DNA of 64,000 nucleotides from Streptomyces sp. CG1 (GTDB lineage Bacteria; Actinomycetota; Actinomycetes; Streptomycetales; Streptomycetaceae): NCBI RefSeq assembly GCF_041080625.1, contig NZ_CP163518.1, positions 7,743,501 to 7,807,500 of the forward strand, read 5' to 3'. Shown piece by piece: positions 43,138 to 52,158 of this stretch (position 1 is its first letter; each line of letters starts with the position of its first letter). The notes under the pieces were generated by a model. It saw only the letters and a program-made list of their open reading frames with translations, ran no database searches and was not told where the DNA came from. The position numbers and the translations under genes were made by a program.

Positions 43138-43400
43138 GTGCGCGTGACCAGCTACCGCACCCGGCCGCCCGCGATGCCGGCCGAGATCGCCGCGCCCCCC
43201 GACGTGATCTCCGCCGGACGCCTCGACTTCAGCGTCGGCGCGGGCCCGCGCCCCGGCCGCCCCGATACCGCTCGGCACGCGATGCGCAGGGCAACCGACG
43301 CCGGACTCCGGCACATCATCCTCTGACCGGCACCGCCCTGCCCCGAGAACGTCGCACAGTGGCTCGCCGAGGAACTCATCAGCACCCCGGCCGAGGAACA
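43138..43400 (+). pseudogene. Luciferase-like (LLM) oxidoreductase remnant
   Basis: A plus-strand frame reads VTSYRTRPPAMPAEIAAPPD, VISAGRLDFSVGAG, then TDAGLRHIIL and a stop. After a frame change, ENVAQWLAEELISTPAEE follows. These are the middle and C-terminal landmarks of F420/FMN-dependent LLM oxidoreductases, with a large internal deletion joining them. Confidence 0.6.
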
Positions 43401-43445
43401 CCACTCGGCATGCGCATGGAACGACACGATGAAGGAGTGGCTGTC

Positions 43446-44318
43446 ATGCAGGATTTGAGTCATCCGCTGAGCAACTGGAGCCGGTGGGGCGATGACGATG
43501 AACTCGGCACGCTCAACCTGATCACCAACGAGGTACGGGCCAGGGCGGCGGCAGAGGTCCGAAGCGGCCGGGCGGTGTCGCTGGCGCTGCCCGTCCGGCC
43601 GTCGCCCATCATCAGCGGTCCTTTCACACCGGCCACGACAGAGGGCTCACCGGTCCAGCAGCTGATGGTCCACACCGGGACCGCGGCGGATGCTACGGCG
43701 GACGTGATGGTGGTGACCAACCACCATCCGCGCTCGACGCACCTGGACGCTCTCAGCCATCAGTCGATTGACGGCCGGGTCTACCCGGGGCGGCCGCGCG
43801 GCGACAGCGTGTCCCCGGCCGGGGTCACGCATGGCTCCACGACAGCGTTCGCCGCCGGCGTGGTCACGCGAGGGGTGTTGCTCGATCTCGCGGCGGACGG
43901 CCCGCTGCCCGCCGGCCACGCGGTCACCGCGCGGGACCTCGACGCCGCCGAAGAGCGCGAAGGCGTCACGGTCGAAGCCGGAGACGCGCTGGTGGTGCGG
44001 TTCGGATGGGCCGCCACGCCCGATCCGGCGATGCCCGGCATGAGCGTCGACGCGGTGCGGTGGATGCACCTCCGCGGCGTGTCGATCTACGTGGGCGACA
44101 CCGGAGACGCCCTCCCCGCACTGGACGCGGAAGCCCCTGCGCCCCTGCACGGGATCGCCTTGGTGCGGCTGGGCATGCCGCTGATCGATGCAGCGAACGT
44201 CGAAGAACTGGCTGCCGTGTGCGAGGAACTTTCCCGCTACAGCTTCCTGCTCACGGTCGCGGCGCCACGTATCCATGCGCTGACCGGGGTTCCCGTCAAC
44301 CCGCTCGCCATCTTCTGA
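43446..44318 (+). CDS. Cyclase-family metal-dependent hydrolase (kynurenine formamidase-like)
   Basis: A 290-residue protein. NWSRWGDDDELGTLNLIT at the N terminus and the metal-binding STHLDALSH near residue 98 define the cyclase family (PF04199). Members hydrolyse formamides, isatin or other cyclic amides. The start ATG 43446 has AAGGAG about eight bases upstream. No operon partner remains: the upstream LLM gene is a remnant, and a terminator follows. Confidence 0.87.
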   Translation: MQDLSHPLSNWSRWGDDDELGTLNLITNEVRARAAAEVRSGRAVSLALPVRPSPIISGPFTPATTEGSPVQQLMVHTGTAADATADVMVVTNHHPRSTHLDALSHQSIDGRVYPGRPRGDSVSPAGVTHGSTTAFAAGVVTRGVLLDLAADGPLPAGHAVTARDLDAAEEREGVTVEAGDALVVRFGWAATPDPAMPGMSVDAVRWMHLRGVSIYVGDTGDALPALDAEAPAPLHGIALVRLGMPLIDAANVEELAAVCEELSRYSFLLTVAAPRIHALTGVPVNPLAIF

Positions 44319-44335
44319 GACCCGAGGAGTGTGTT

Positions 44336-44353
44336 GCCCCCGATGTCGGGGGC
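44336..44353 (+). terminator. Short GC hairpin after the cyclase-family gene
   Basis: GCCCCCGA and TCGGGGGC are exact complements separated by two bases, 18 bp after the stop. A terminator role fits the position; there is no T run. Confidence 0.5.
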
Positions 44354-44439
44354 GCGACGATCACCGCATTCCCGGGCGGCGGGACCCAGGGCATGTCCGA
44401 CGGGGCCCGTGAAGGGGGGTGGTGGATCCGTAAGTGAGA

Positions 44440-44754
44440 ACGAGGAGAGAGAGCAGTGGCGGCTGTCCGGGCCTTCTGCGGCACATATTTGGGTGGTGCA
44501 CACGGCGGGGGCGGTCTCGAACCCGGCGCTCTCCACTGGAGAGGCAATTCCGTGCGTCCGCCGCACCAGACTGTTCTCCTCCAGCATGCGCAGATCGCGG
44601 CGCACGGTCTCAGGGGACGCTTCTAACTCCATGGCGAGCACAGCGGCATCGACCGAGCCATTGCGTCGGGCAATCTCGAGCGCCCGGCGCCGCCGAGCGC
44701 CCGAGTCAACGACGTCTTCGCCTTCGACATGGTGATCCCGGAATGTCAGTCACA
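44440..44754 (-). pseudogene. DeoR-family regulator remnant (copy 2)
   Basis: The frame gives RRRALEIARRNGSVDAAVLA, MELEASPETVRRDLRMLEEN and SLVRRTHG, a DeoR helix-turn-helix, then ESAGFETAPAV before losing similarity. DNA similarity to the remnant at 38921-39572 extends over the coding part and about 80 bp of upstream DNA (GATCCCGGAATGTCAGTCAC and GCATGCATACGAACGGGCAG are shared). The effector domain is entirely missing. Confidence 0.72.
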
Positions 44755-45181
44755 TCCTCCTGGGCGCGCCATCGTTCCCGCATGCATACGAACGGGCAGG
44801 GTCTGGGCCTGCAGCGAGGGGGGATTGGGCATCCCAAAGGATGGAGGGAAATCGCTGTCTACTCGCTGAATTGCATCGATAGCCTTGACCGAACGGGCAA
44901 TATTGGTCATGAATCGATCAATCGCACTCCTGTGCATCGCCAGCTGCACCCCTGTATACAAATTCGCACAGTCAAAGGGCATCGAGTCGCACCGAAGCGA
45001 GGAAGAGTGCCGTGGACGCTGGGAACGGACGAGGAACGCCTCCCGCCGCTCTGCGTCGCCGACTTCGGCTCACTTCTCGGTCTGAACGTGCCTGCATCCT
45101 CTGCACGGCCCGATGCGAGTTCCCGGCCCTGACGCCGACCGCACTTCGTCCCGCACCTCATTGAGTTTCCCGGAGGTATTC
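44755..45181. other. Region without a supported gene
   Basis: Contains the duplicated DeoR upstream segment and then an A+T-richer patch (about 44850-44970). There TTGACC, 18 bp and ATGAAT (from 44883) could form a rightward promoter. No protein-like frame was recognised. Confidence 0.5.
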
Positions 45182-45918
45182 ATGATGCGCAGATGGTCGC
45201 TCATCGCCCTGATCGTTGCGCTGACCTTCGTCATCGTCGACATCTACAGCGCCGCGGACTCCGGTAGGAAGAAGACCCCGGTGGACGCAGCCGACCTGCG
45301 AGGTGTGGGCTGGTGGCCGTTGCACGAGAAGAGCGGCACCGTCGCCGCAGACAAGGCCGGCTGGCACGACGCAACGGTCCGGGCGCGACGCAGTGGGTGG
45401 ACGGCCCGCGCGGCGGGGCGCTGGCGTTCGACGGCTCCACCGGATACGCAGACGCCGGAGAGCCGGTCCCGGACACCGGACGCGACTACTGGGTGGCCGC
45501 CTGGATGCGGCTCGACAACCCAGGATTCCGCACCGCCGTTTTCATCGAGGGTTGGCACGAGAGCGTCTTCTACCTCCAGTACTCCGGCTACGACCGGCGC
45601 TTCTCCCTGAGCTTCGTCAACGTGCGGGCGCTGGCCGCCCGGGTGGGTCCGGCCGCGTTCGGCCGCTGGTACCACCTCGTCGGCACCTACCTCCACTCCG
45701 CGGGGCTGCTCAGTCTCTATGTCAACGGCGCCCTCGCCGGCTCCGCCCACGCCGACAACCCGGAGCCGGCTGCCGGGCATCTCCTGATCGGCCGAGCCAA
45801 GACCGATGACGAACCCGCCGACTTCTGGAGCGGCGCGATCTGCGACGTACACGCCTATCAGCGGGTCCTCACCCCGTCCGAAGTCAGGGCACTCGCTGCC
45901 GCGGAGCCTGGCGCCTAG
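45182..45918 (+). pseudogene. LamG/concanavalin-like lectin domain membrane protein, frameshifted
   Basis: ATG 45182, with GGAGG upstream, encodes RRWSLIALIVALTFVIVDIY (membrane anchor) and GVGWWPLHEKSGTVAADKAG. A one-base frame change near 45385 leads into GGALAFDGSTGYADAG, YWVAAWMRLDN, RWYHLVGTYLHSAGLLSLYV and FWSGAICDVHAYQRVLTPSE, a complete LamG/jelly-roll domain. With one base corrected the gene would encode a normal anchored lectin-like protein of about 245 residues. A sequencing error is possible. Confidence 0.8.
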
Positions 45919-46027
45919 AGACTGCGCCGCCCGTGCCAAGGCGGCCGTAGAGGGAGGCCGGCCGCCTCCGGGCCGCGTCTGGCCCCCGCACCGCCGAGTC
46001 CAGCAAGTCCAGCCCGAAGGAGTCGTT

Positions 46028-46590
46028 GTGCCCGAAATATTAGTGTCCGCCAGCCACGCGACGGGGCGCCGGGAGCAGGAACCGACCGAGGAATTCATCA
46101 GAGCCCTCTATGAGCGGCACGGGGCGGTCCTGCGGCGCTTCGCGACCCGGCTGCTCGCCGGCGACTGGCACCGCGCCGAGGATGTGCTGCAGGAGGCGCG
46201 GCGATACGTGCCTGGCGGCACGCCGCGGAGCTGGACCCCACGGCGGAGGGAATCCGCCCCTGGCTGTTCGCGGTCATCCGCAACCTCGCCATCGACGGCT
46301 ACCGATGCCGCCAGGCGCGGCCGCCGGAGGTCGGTGACCCGGACCTGGCGAGCCTGTCCGTGCCGGACGGCGTCGATCACGTGCTCACCGCACAGGTGGT
46401 GGTCGACGCCATGGCGGACCTCGCCCCGTTTCAGAGAGAAGTGCTGCTGCAGCTGTACTACATGGGCCGCACCGTGACCCAGACCGCCGAACTGCTCGGA
46501 GTGCCTCCCGGCACGGTCAAGTCGCGCTCGTACTACGCGATCCGGGCCCTGCGCAAGGGCCTGAGCAGCCGCGGTCTGAGTGCCGGCTGA
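46028..46590 (+). pseudogene. ECF-type sigma factor, frameshifted
   Basis: GTG 46028 leads into FIRALYERHGAVLRRFATRL and DWHRAEDVLQEA (region 2). A frame change near 46200 is needed to reach IRAWRHAAELDPTAEGIRPW, FAVIRNLAIDGYRCRQARP and the region 4 helix-turn-helix TQTAELLGVPPGTVKSRSYY. With one lesion repaired it is a SigL/SigK-like sigma factor of normal length. No anti-sigma gene follows; instead a truncated CdtB-like remnant lies convergently. Confidence 0.82.
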
Positions 46591-47102
46591 GCCCGCCCGG
46601 AATGTTATGCGTGATCGCGTACTCCAGCTCGCTCGGGGCGTTGCCGATGTAGGTCGGCTGGCCATTGCGCAGCAGGACCTCGTTGCCGCGCAGGTGCAGC
46701 GACTGGTTGTGCGCCTCGTCGGTGGGGCGGTTGAGGATGTCGACGTTGAAGTCGCCGGCCAGCACCCAGCTGCGGCCGTCGGTGTCGGCGAAGGCACGGA
46801 GCTGGCCGAGGAGTCCTTGGACGTCCCCGCCACGGGCGTGGGTGTTCCAGTACCAGGTGTTGCCGAACCGCAGCCCCAGGAGGGGGCGCGCCCGGTAGCG
46901 GTTGGCCGGGCCCGGGTTCGGGTCGTAGGCCGGGTTCCCCACTACGCGGACGTCATTGGCCGGGGTGTCGGTGACCGTCGCCAGGTTCATCTGGCCGCCG
47001 TCCCAGGTGTCCAGGCCCGTGTTGCCGACCCGGCGCGGGTCGGTCTGCAGGAAGTGCACGTACCGGGTGCTGCCGTTCGGGCCGCCCTAGGTGTGCCAGG
47101 CC
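46591..47102 (-). pseudogene. CdtB-like / EEP-domain nuclease remnant
   Basis: The minus strand reads AWHT, a TAG stop (47087-47089) where Tyr would fit, then GGPNGSTRYVHFLQTDPRRV, RPLLGLRFGNTWYWNTHARG, WVLAGDFNVDILN and ELEYAITHNIPGG. This is the middle of an endonuclease/exonuclease/phosphatase domain of the CdtB type. The N terminus (QEAG motif) and the final SDH motif are missing. The 3' break coincides with the end of the convergent sigma gene. It is a different gene from the intact one at 23218. Confidence 0.72.
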
Positions 47103-47235
47103 GCCGCGCGTCGCCATGGCCAGCGGTCGGGCGAACTTTCTGTGGCCGGAGAGCAACATGATGAGTTGAGACACCTATCCCGTTGTGCGAATCGGCATTT
47201 TATGTCCTCTGCCAGAGGTCAGTACGGTCGGATTC

Positions 47236-48687
47236 ATGGAATGGAACTTTCAGACTGCAGAAGAACTCGCGGCTGCCTTGCGTGCCGGAGAAGTGACCTC
47301 GGCGGAAGTGACCGATGAGGCGATTGCCCGTATCGAGCGGGACGACAAGGTGATCAACTCGATTTGTGTGCCGGACTTCGACCGTGCGCGGGCCGCAGCG
47401 CGCGGTGCCGACCAGGCGCGCGCCCGCGGCGAGGTGCGGCCGCTGCTGGGTATTCCGGTGACGGTCAAAGAGTCCTACAACATCGCTGGGCTGCCCACGA
47501 CCTGGGGCATGCCACCCCAGGCGAACTTTATGCCGGCCGAGGACGCGGTCCAGGTGTCGCGGCTCAAGGCCGCGGGCGCGGTGGTGCTCGGTAAGACCAA
47601 TGTGCCGGTGGGGCTGCAAGATATCCAGAGCTTCAACGAGATCTACGGCACCACCAACAACCCGTGGGATCACAGTCGCACGTCGGGTGGGTCCTCGGGC
47701 GGATCAGCGGCGGCCCTGGCGTCCGGGTTCGGCGTGCTGTCCATCGGCTCCGACATCGCCGGCTCGTTGCGCACCCCCGCGCATTTCTGCGGCATCTACG
47801 CGCACAAGCCGACACTCGGACTGGCGGCAACCCGCGGCATGGTCGCGCCGCCGGCACCGCCATTGCCGGTCGACCTTGACCTCGCCGTCGTCGGTCCGAT
47901 GGCGCGCACTGCCCGCGACCTCACGCTCCTGCTCGACGTCATGGCCGGACCGGACCCGCTGACGCACGGTGTGGCGTACGACGTGACGCTGCCGCCCGCG
48001 CGCCACGAGCGGCTTGGCGACTTCCGGGTCTTGGTGCTCGAGGAGCATCCGCTCATTCCGACCGGGTCCGCTGTGCGGGCGGGCTTGAACCGGGTGGCCG
48101 ACGCGCTTGCCGACAGCGGCGCCCGCGTCGAACGGCACACTCCGCTGCTGCCCGATCTGACCGAAGCCGCCATCCTTTACAGGCAGTTGCTGTTTTCGGG
48201 CTCTGTCGCACGTTTTCCCGTCGACTCCTACGAGCAGCTGCGGACCCGCGCCGCCGGACTGAGCGCAGACGACCAGAGTCTGGATGCGGCGGTACTGCGC
48301 GGGATGGTGTTGAGCCACCGCGACTGGATCGAGGCGAACAGCCGTCGCGAACTCCACCGTCACGGCTGGCGGCAGCTCTTCGCCGAGTTCGACGCCGTGG
48401 TGTGTCCGATCACGCCCACTCCCGCGTTCCCGCACGACCACAACCCCAATCCGCTGGAACGCCGGATCGACATCGACGGCGTCGGGTACCCGTACTTCGA
48501 CCAGCTCGTCTGGGCCGGTCTGGCCACTATGCCCGGCCTGCCTGCCACCGCCATACCATCGGGCCGGTCCCCCGAGGGTCTGCCGGTGGGAGTGCAGCTC
48601 ATCGGTCCGATGTTCGAGGACCGCACCCCGCTGCGGCTGGCCGAAATGCTCGAGCAGAAGATCGGCGGCTTCCAGGCACCGAGGTAG
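47236..48687 (+). CDS. Amidase (amidase-signature family)
   Basis: A 483-residue amidase. The Ser-cisSer-Lys triad is visible: K78 in TVKES, the cis-Ser in TSGGSSGGSAAA (150-160), and nucleophile S178 in GSDIAGSLRTPAHFCG. It hydrolyses an aliphatic or aromatic amide; the substrate is not evident. ATG 47236 is preferred over the upstream in-frame 47185 by family alignment, though no strong ribosome site precedes it. It stands alone, followed by a 17-bp hairpin. Confidence 0.9.
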   Translation: MEWNFQTAEELAAALRAGEVTSAEVTDEAIARIERDDKVINSICVPDFDRARAAARGADQARARGEVRPLLGIPVTVKESYNIAGLPTTWGMPPQANFMPAEDAVQVSRLKAAGAVVLGKTNVPVGLQDIQSFNEIYGTTNNPWDHSRTSGGSSGGSAAALASGFGVLSIGSDIAGSLRTPAHFCGIYAHKPTLGLAATRGMVAPPAPPLPVDLDLAVVGPMARTARDLTLLLDVMAGPDPLTHGVAYDVTLPPARHERLGDFRVLVLEEHPLIPTGSAVRAGLNRVADALADSGARVERHTPLLPDLTEAAILYRQLLFSGSVARFPVDSYEQLRTRAAGLSADDQSLDAAVLRGMVLSHRDWIEANSRRELHRHGWRQLFAEFDAVVCPITPTPAFPHDHNPNPLERRIDIDGVGYPYFDQLVWAGLATMPGLPATAIPSGRSPEGLPVGVQLIGPMFEDRTPLRLAEMLEQKIGGFQAPR

Positions 48688-48818
48688 GGCGTACTACCGG
48701 GTGTCCGTCGAGGATGAGGTGCGGATGACGAGCGAGGGCTGGGGCCTGGTCCTGACGCTCGCGGCCTGGCACGCGGAACCGGCCATGCCGGCTGTCCAGT
48801 CGCCTCGACAGCCGGATC

Positions 48819-48861
48819 GTGTTCGCATCAGACGCGAAGCCTTGGCGTCTGATGCGAACAC
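48819..48861. terminator. Perfect 17-bp hairpin after the amidase gene
   Basis: GTGTTCGCATCAGACGC and its exact complement flank a 9-base loop (GAAGCCTTG). It starts 132 bp after the amidase stop and precedes an IS110 remnant. It may be a terminator or part of the lost IS; no T run follows. Confidence 0.5.
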
Positions 48862-48949
48862 CGAAGGTCCACCAAGGATGTTGTCTTTCCACTGACCAGC
48901 GGGAACAACCGGCACGGCCGCTTCTGGTGTATTCGGTTCCCACCTCCGC

Positions 48950-49255
48950 ATGACCCTGTGTCTGCTGGCTCAGCGAATCGGGCAGCTCACCGACCAGATC
49001 CAGGACCTGGAAAGCCGGCTGGCCCTGCTCGCGGAACGCCACGCCCCGCAGCTGCTCACTGTGGTGGGTATCGGCCCGGACACGGCCGTCACTCTGCTGA
49101 TCACGATGGGACAACCCGGAACGACTGGACAGTGAGGCGTCGTTCGCCGCGCTGTGCGGGGTCAGCCCCGTGGAGCGCTCCTCGGGCAGTCGGCAGTACC
49201 GTTGCCTCAAACGCTACACCGCCCGCGAGGTGTTCCGCCTGGTCAGGCCCCCACG
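48950..49255 (+). pseudogene. IS110-family transposase remnant
   Basis: RIGQLTDQIQDLESRLALLA and HAPQLLTVVGIGPDTAVTLL are followed, after a frame change near 49110, by SEASFAALCGVSPVERSSGS. This is the transposase-20 region of IS110 elements. The text then jumps straight to CLKRYTAREVFRLV, the normal extreme C terminus, showing an internal deletion of several tens of codons. The N-terminal DEDD domain is absent. Confidence 0.75.
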
Positions 49256-49268
49256 GCCGTGACCTCCG

Positions 49269-50222
49269 TCATAGGGGGCAGTGTGGGCTGGTCGGAATCC
49301 TGGGTCCAGGGCGTCCGCCCGCCAACCACGCGCTTGCCTCAGGACTCCGGTGCGACGTCGTGGCCGCGTAGCTGAGGGCGCGGATGAGCGGGCCCTCGTC
49401 GGCAGCCCGCCATACCAGAGCCCAACGTACCGGTGGCATGTCTCGGACGGGGATGAAGGTGAGGCCGGGCCAGGAGTAGAAGAGAGCGGCATCCCGTGCC
49501 GCGCCTGCAACGCCTTGTCCGGCGGTGACGAGGCCGAGCACCTCATGCCAGGTGGAGGGCAGCGGGCCGCGGGGGATCGGGCGGCCGGAGGGTGTGTGGA
49601 ACGGTTGGAACGCGGCTTCCATGGAAGCGGGGAGCCGTCCGGGCAGGAACGCGCAGTGGTCGCCGAGGTCCTCCACGTAGATCGACTCGCATTCGGCGTA
49701 GGGATGGTCGGTTGAAATCATCAGGAGGACGTCGGAGACGTGTACGACGGGGCCGACGGTCAGATCAGGCTCGTCGACGGGCAGCCACAGCAGCGCCACG
49801 TCGACGTCGCCCGAGCGCAAGAGGTCCAGCGGCGCGGGCGGTTGGATTTCCCGGTGACGTAGCTTCACGTCCGGGTGGGTGGATGCGAACAGGTCGAGAA
49901 TGGGCTTGATGGTGTGTGCCATCGGACCCATCGTTCCCACCGTCAGTGTCCCTGACACGGAGCCTGCGGCAGCGCGCGCCTTCGCGATGCCGTCCGTGAT
50001 CTGCCGGTAGCCGGCTGACAGGTCCTGCTGGAGCTGCTCGCCCAGCACGGTGAGCCTTACCTTGCGGCTGTTGCGCTCGAAAAGCGGCCCGCCGACCCGG
50101 CGCTCGGCCTTGCGGATCGATTGACTGACCCGGGCCGTGGTGACGTGAAGCCGCTCGGCCGTCCGGCCGAAGTGCAGTTCCTTGGCGAGCGCCAAGAAGA
50201 TCTCGATGTCCCTGAGCTCCAT
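49269..50222 (-). CDS. LysR-family regulator
   Basis: A 317-residue regulator: winged helix-turn-helix at 1-60 (MELRDIEIFLALAKELHFGR, VSQSIRKAERRVGG) and an effector-binding domain after residue 90. ATG 50222 follows GGAGGG; the frame is open further upstream but homology starts here. It is divergent from the monooxygenase-vat-vgb unit and probably controls it. Confidence 0.87.
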   Translation of the reverse strand: MELRDIEIFLALAKELHFGRTAERLHVTTARVSQSIRKAERRVGGPLFERNSRKVRLTVLGEQLQQDLSAGYRQITDGIAKARAAAGSVSGTLTVGTMGPMAHTIKPILDLFASTHPDVKLRHREIQPPAPLDLLRSGDVDVALLWLPVDEPDLTVGPVVHVSDVLLMISTDHPYAECESIYVEDLGDHCAFLPGRLPASMEAAFQPFHTPSGRPIPRGPLPSTWHEVLGLVTAGQGVAGAARDAALFYSWPGLTFIPVRDMPPVRWALVWRAADEGPLIRALSYAATTSHRSPEASAWLAGGRPGPRIPTSPHCPL

Positions 50223-50246
50223 CAACCCTCCCTCGAACGTGAATCT

Positions 50247-50264
50247 ACCGCTTAACGCTGCGGT
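50247..50264. promoter_or_regulatory. Dyad between LysR and monooxygenase unit
   Basis: ACCGC and GCGGT arms separated by eight bases (TTAACGCT) lie 25-42 bp upstream of the LysR start in the divergent promoter region, a plausible LysR site. Confidence 0.35.
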
Positions 50265-50347
50265 GCTGAACTCCTCGTTGCCGCCCCGGCTTCCGCCCAG
50301 CAAACTGATCAACAACCCCCTGACCGGGGGAGCAGGGAGAAGAGGCC

Positions 50348-50497
50348 GTGACGTTGTTCAGGATCGAACGGCGTGGCTGCGGCTGTGCGTACACCGTCGA
50401 AGGCTGCGGCTGCGCCACCGAGGCGCTGCGTGCCCTGCTGCATCGCGGCTTCGCCGACGGGATGACGATCTCTTTGAACGGGGGATTTCATGATTGA
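50348..50497 (+). CDS. Small cysteine-rich protein (49 aa)
   Basis: GTG 50348, with GGGAGAAGAGG upstream, opens a 49-residue frame containing RRGCGCAYTVEGCGCATEAL, two CGC motifs eight residues apart. Its stop (50495-50497) overlaps the monooxygenase start by eight bases, indicating translational coupling. The cysteine pairs could bind metal or respond to thiol stress; no family is recognised. Small size leaves room for doubt. Confidence 0.5.
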   Translation: MTLFRIERRGCGCAYTVEGCGCATEALRALLHRGFADGMTISLNGGFHD

Positions 50498-52010
50498 CGT
50501 GATCGTGGTCGGCGGCGGGCCGACCGGCTTGATGTTGGCCGGTGAACTGCGTTTGGCAGGTGTGCGGCCGCTGGTGCTGGAGCGGCAGCCGCAGCGCCGA
50601 GCCACCCCCAAAGCCAGTGGCCTCGGCGGTCAGATCCTTCAACTGCTCCGATACCGGGGCTTGTTGGAACGCTTCGAAACAGCCTGCACCGACCCTGTTC
50701 CGGCTCCCCGGTTTCCGTTCGGCGGCGTGCATCTGGACTTCAAACAGCTGGCAGATCCGCCGATGCATGCCCTGCCGCTCCCGCAGCCGCGGCTTGAGCG
50801 GCTGCTCGACGAACGCGCCGGCGAACTCGGTGTCGAGATCCGCCGCGGACACGAGGTGGTTGGAGTGAGCCAGGACGATGCCGGAGTGATGGTGGACGTG
50901 CGCGGCCCGGACGGGCCGTACCGGGTCGCCGCCTGCTACCTGGTGGGGTGCGACGGTGCACGCAGCCGGGTCCGTGACTGGGCCGGTATTCCGTTCCCCG
51001 GCACCACCTACCCGGAGGTCAACCGACTGGCCCAGGTCACCTTGCCGGACACGGTGACCGTGCTCGGCAGCGGCGATCTTCACGTCCCCGGCTTCGGCAC
51101 GATCCGTGCCGGTTTCACCCGGACGGACCGGGGCTTGTTCGGACTCGGCTCGTCGCCCGCCTCCAAGGTCGTCTCTCTCTACACCATCGAAGAGGAGACC
51201 ACAGAATACGACGACGACTCGCCGATGACCGTGGCCGAACTCCAGGACAGCGTCCGCCGCGTGCTCGGCGCGGATCTGCCCTTGGGCGAACCGCTTCGGC
51301 TGTCGCACTTCACCTTCAAGGCTCGGCAGGCCGAGCGCTATCGCGACGGGCGGATCATGCTGGCCGGAGATGCGGCGCATCTGTTCCCCGCCACCGGTGT
51401 GGCACTCAATGCCGGCATGCTCGACGCGGTCAACCTGGCCTGGAAGCTGGCCGCCGACGTCCACGGCTGGGCACCGGCCGGCCTGCTCGACACGTACCAC
51501 GATGAACGCCACCTGGCCGGCACCCGCACCATGCTGCACACCCAAGCCCAGGTGGCACTGCGGCGCGAGCACGACCCGGCCGCCGAAGCGCTTCGCCAAG
51601 TCTTCCAGGAACTGCTCGTCGACGAGCAGCCGTTGCGCCGCATGGGAGCGCTCGTCTCCGGCACCGACATCCGCTACCCGATGCCCGGATCCCAGCACGC
51701 GCTGGCCGGTACCTTCGCAGCCGACCTCACCCTGCACACCGACCAGGGCACAACCACCCTCGCCGAACTCATGCGCACAGCCCGGCCCATCTTCTTGGAC
51801 CTCGCCGGCCGTCCAGACCTTCGCGAGACCGCCCGAGACTGGCGGCAACGCGTCGACGTCCACACCGCCAAAATCGATGATCGACCAGCCGACGCCCTCC
51901 TGATCCGTCCGGACGCCCACATCGCCTGGGCCGTGACCATCGGCGAACCCGCCGACAGCGCCGCCCCCGCGCTGCGAGATGCACTCTCCGGTTGGTTCGG
52001 CACCCCCTGA
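50490..52010 (+). CDS. FAD-dependent aromatic monooxygenase (Rox/PHBH-type)
   Basis: A 506-residue class A flavoprotein hydroxylase. IVVGGGPTGLMLAGEL binds FAD, GCDGARSRVR is the DG motif, and GDAAHLFPATGVALNAGMLD is the GD motif with the flavin-contacting segment. The last 110 residues form the thioredoxin-like tail seen in rifampin monooxygenase and polyketide hydroxylases. As first large gene of a unit containing streptogramin-type acetyltransferase and lyase genes, it may oxidise an antibiotic; rifampin inactivation is one known activity of relatives. Confidence 0.87.
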   Translation: MIDVIVVGGGPTGLMLAGELRLAGVRPLVLERQPQRRATPKASGLGGQILQLLRYRGLLERFETACTDPVPAPRFPFGGVHLDFKQLADPPMHALPLPQPRLERLLDERAGELGVEIRRGHEVVGVSQDDAGVMVDVRGPDGPYRVAACYLVGCDGARSRVRDWAGIPFPGTTYPEVNRLAQVTLPDTVTVLGSGDLHVPGFGTIRAGFTRTDRGLFGLGSSPASKVVSLYTIEEETTEYDDDSPMTVAELQDSVRRVLGADLPLGEPLRLSHFTFKARQAERYRDGRIMLAGDAAHLFPATGVALNAGMLDAVNLAWKLAADVHGWAPAGLLDTYHDERHLAGTRTMLHTQAQVALRREHDPAAEALRQVFQELLVDEQPLRRMGALVSGTDIRYPMPGSQHALAGTFAADLTLHTDQGTTTLAELMRTARPIFLDLAGRPDLRETARDWRQRVDVHTAKIDDRPADALLIRPDAHIAWAVTIGEPADSAAPALRDALSGWFGTP

Positions 52011-52158
52011 GACGACAATGCCGGTCATCAATGTCTGACCGGCGCGAACAGGGTGCCCACCTGGCCCAGCTGGCCCTGCGGATGACTGCGGAATCTGCCA
52101 CCAACGCGTGACGTCGTCCGCCAAGCCCGCAGACATCTCTTCAGGAAGGAAGCAATTC

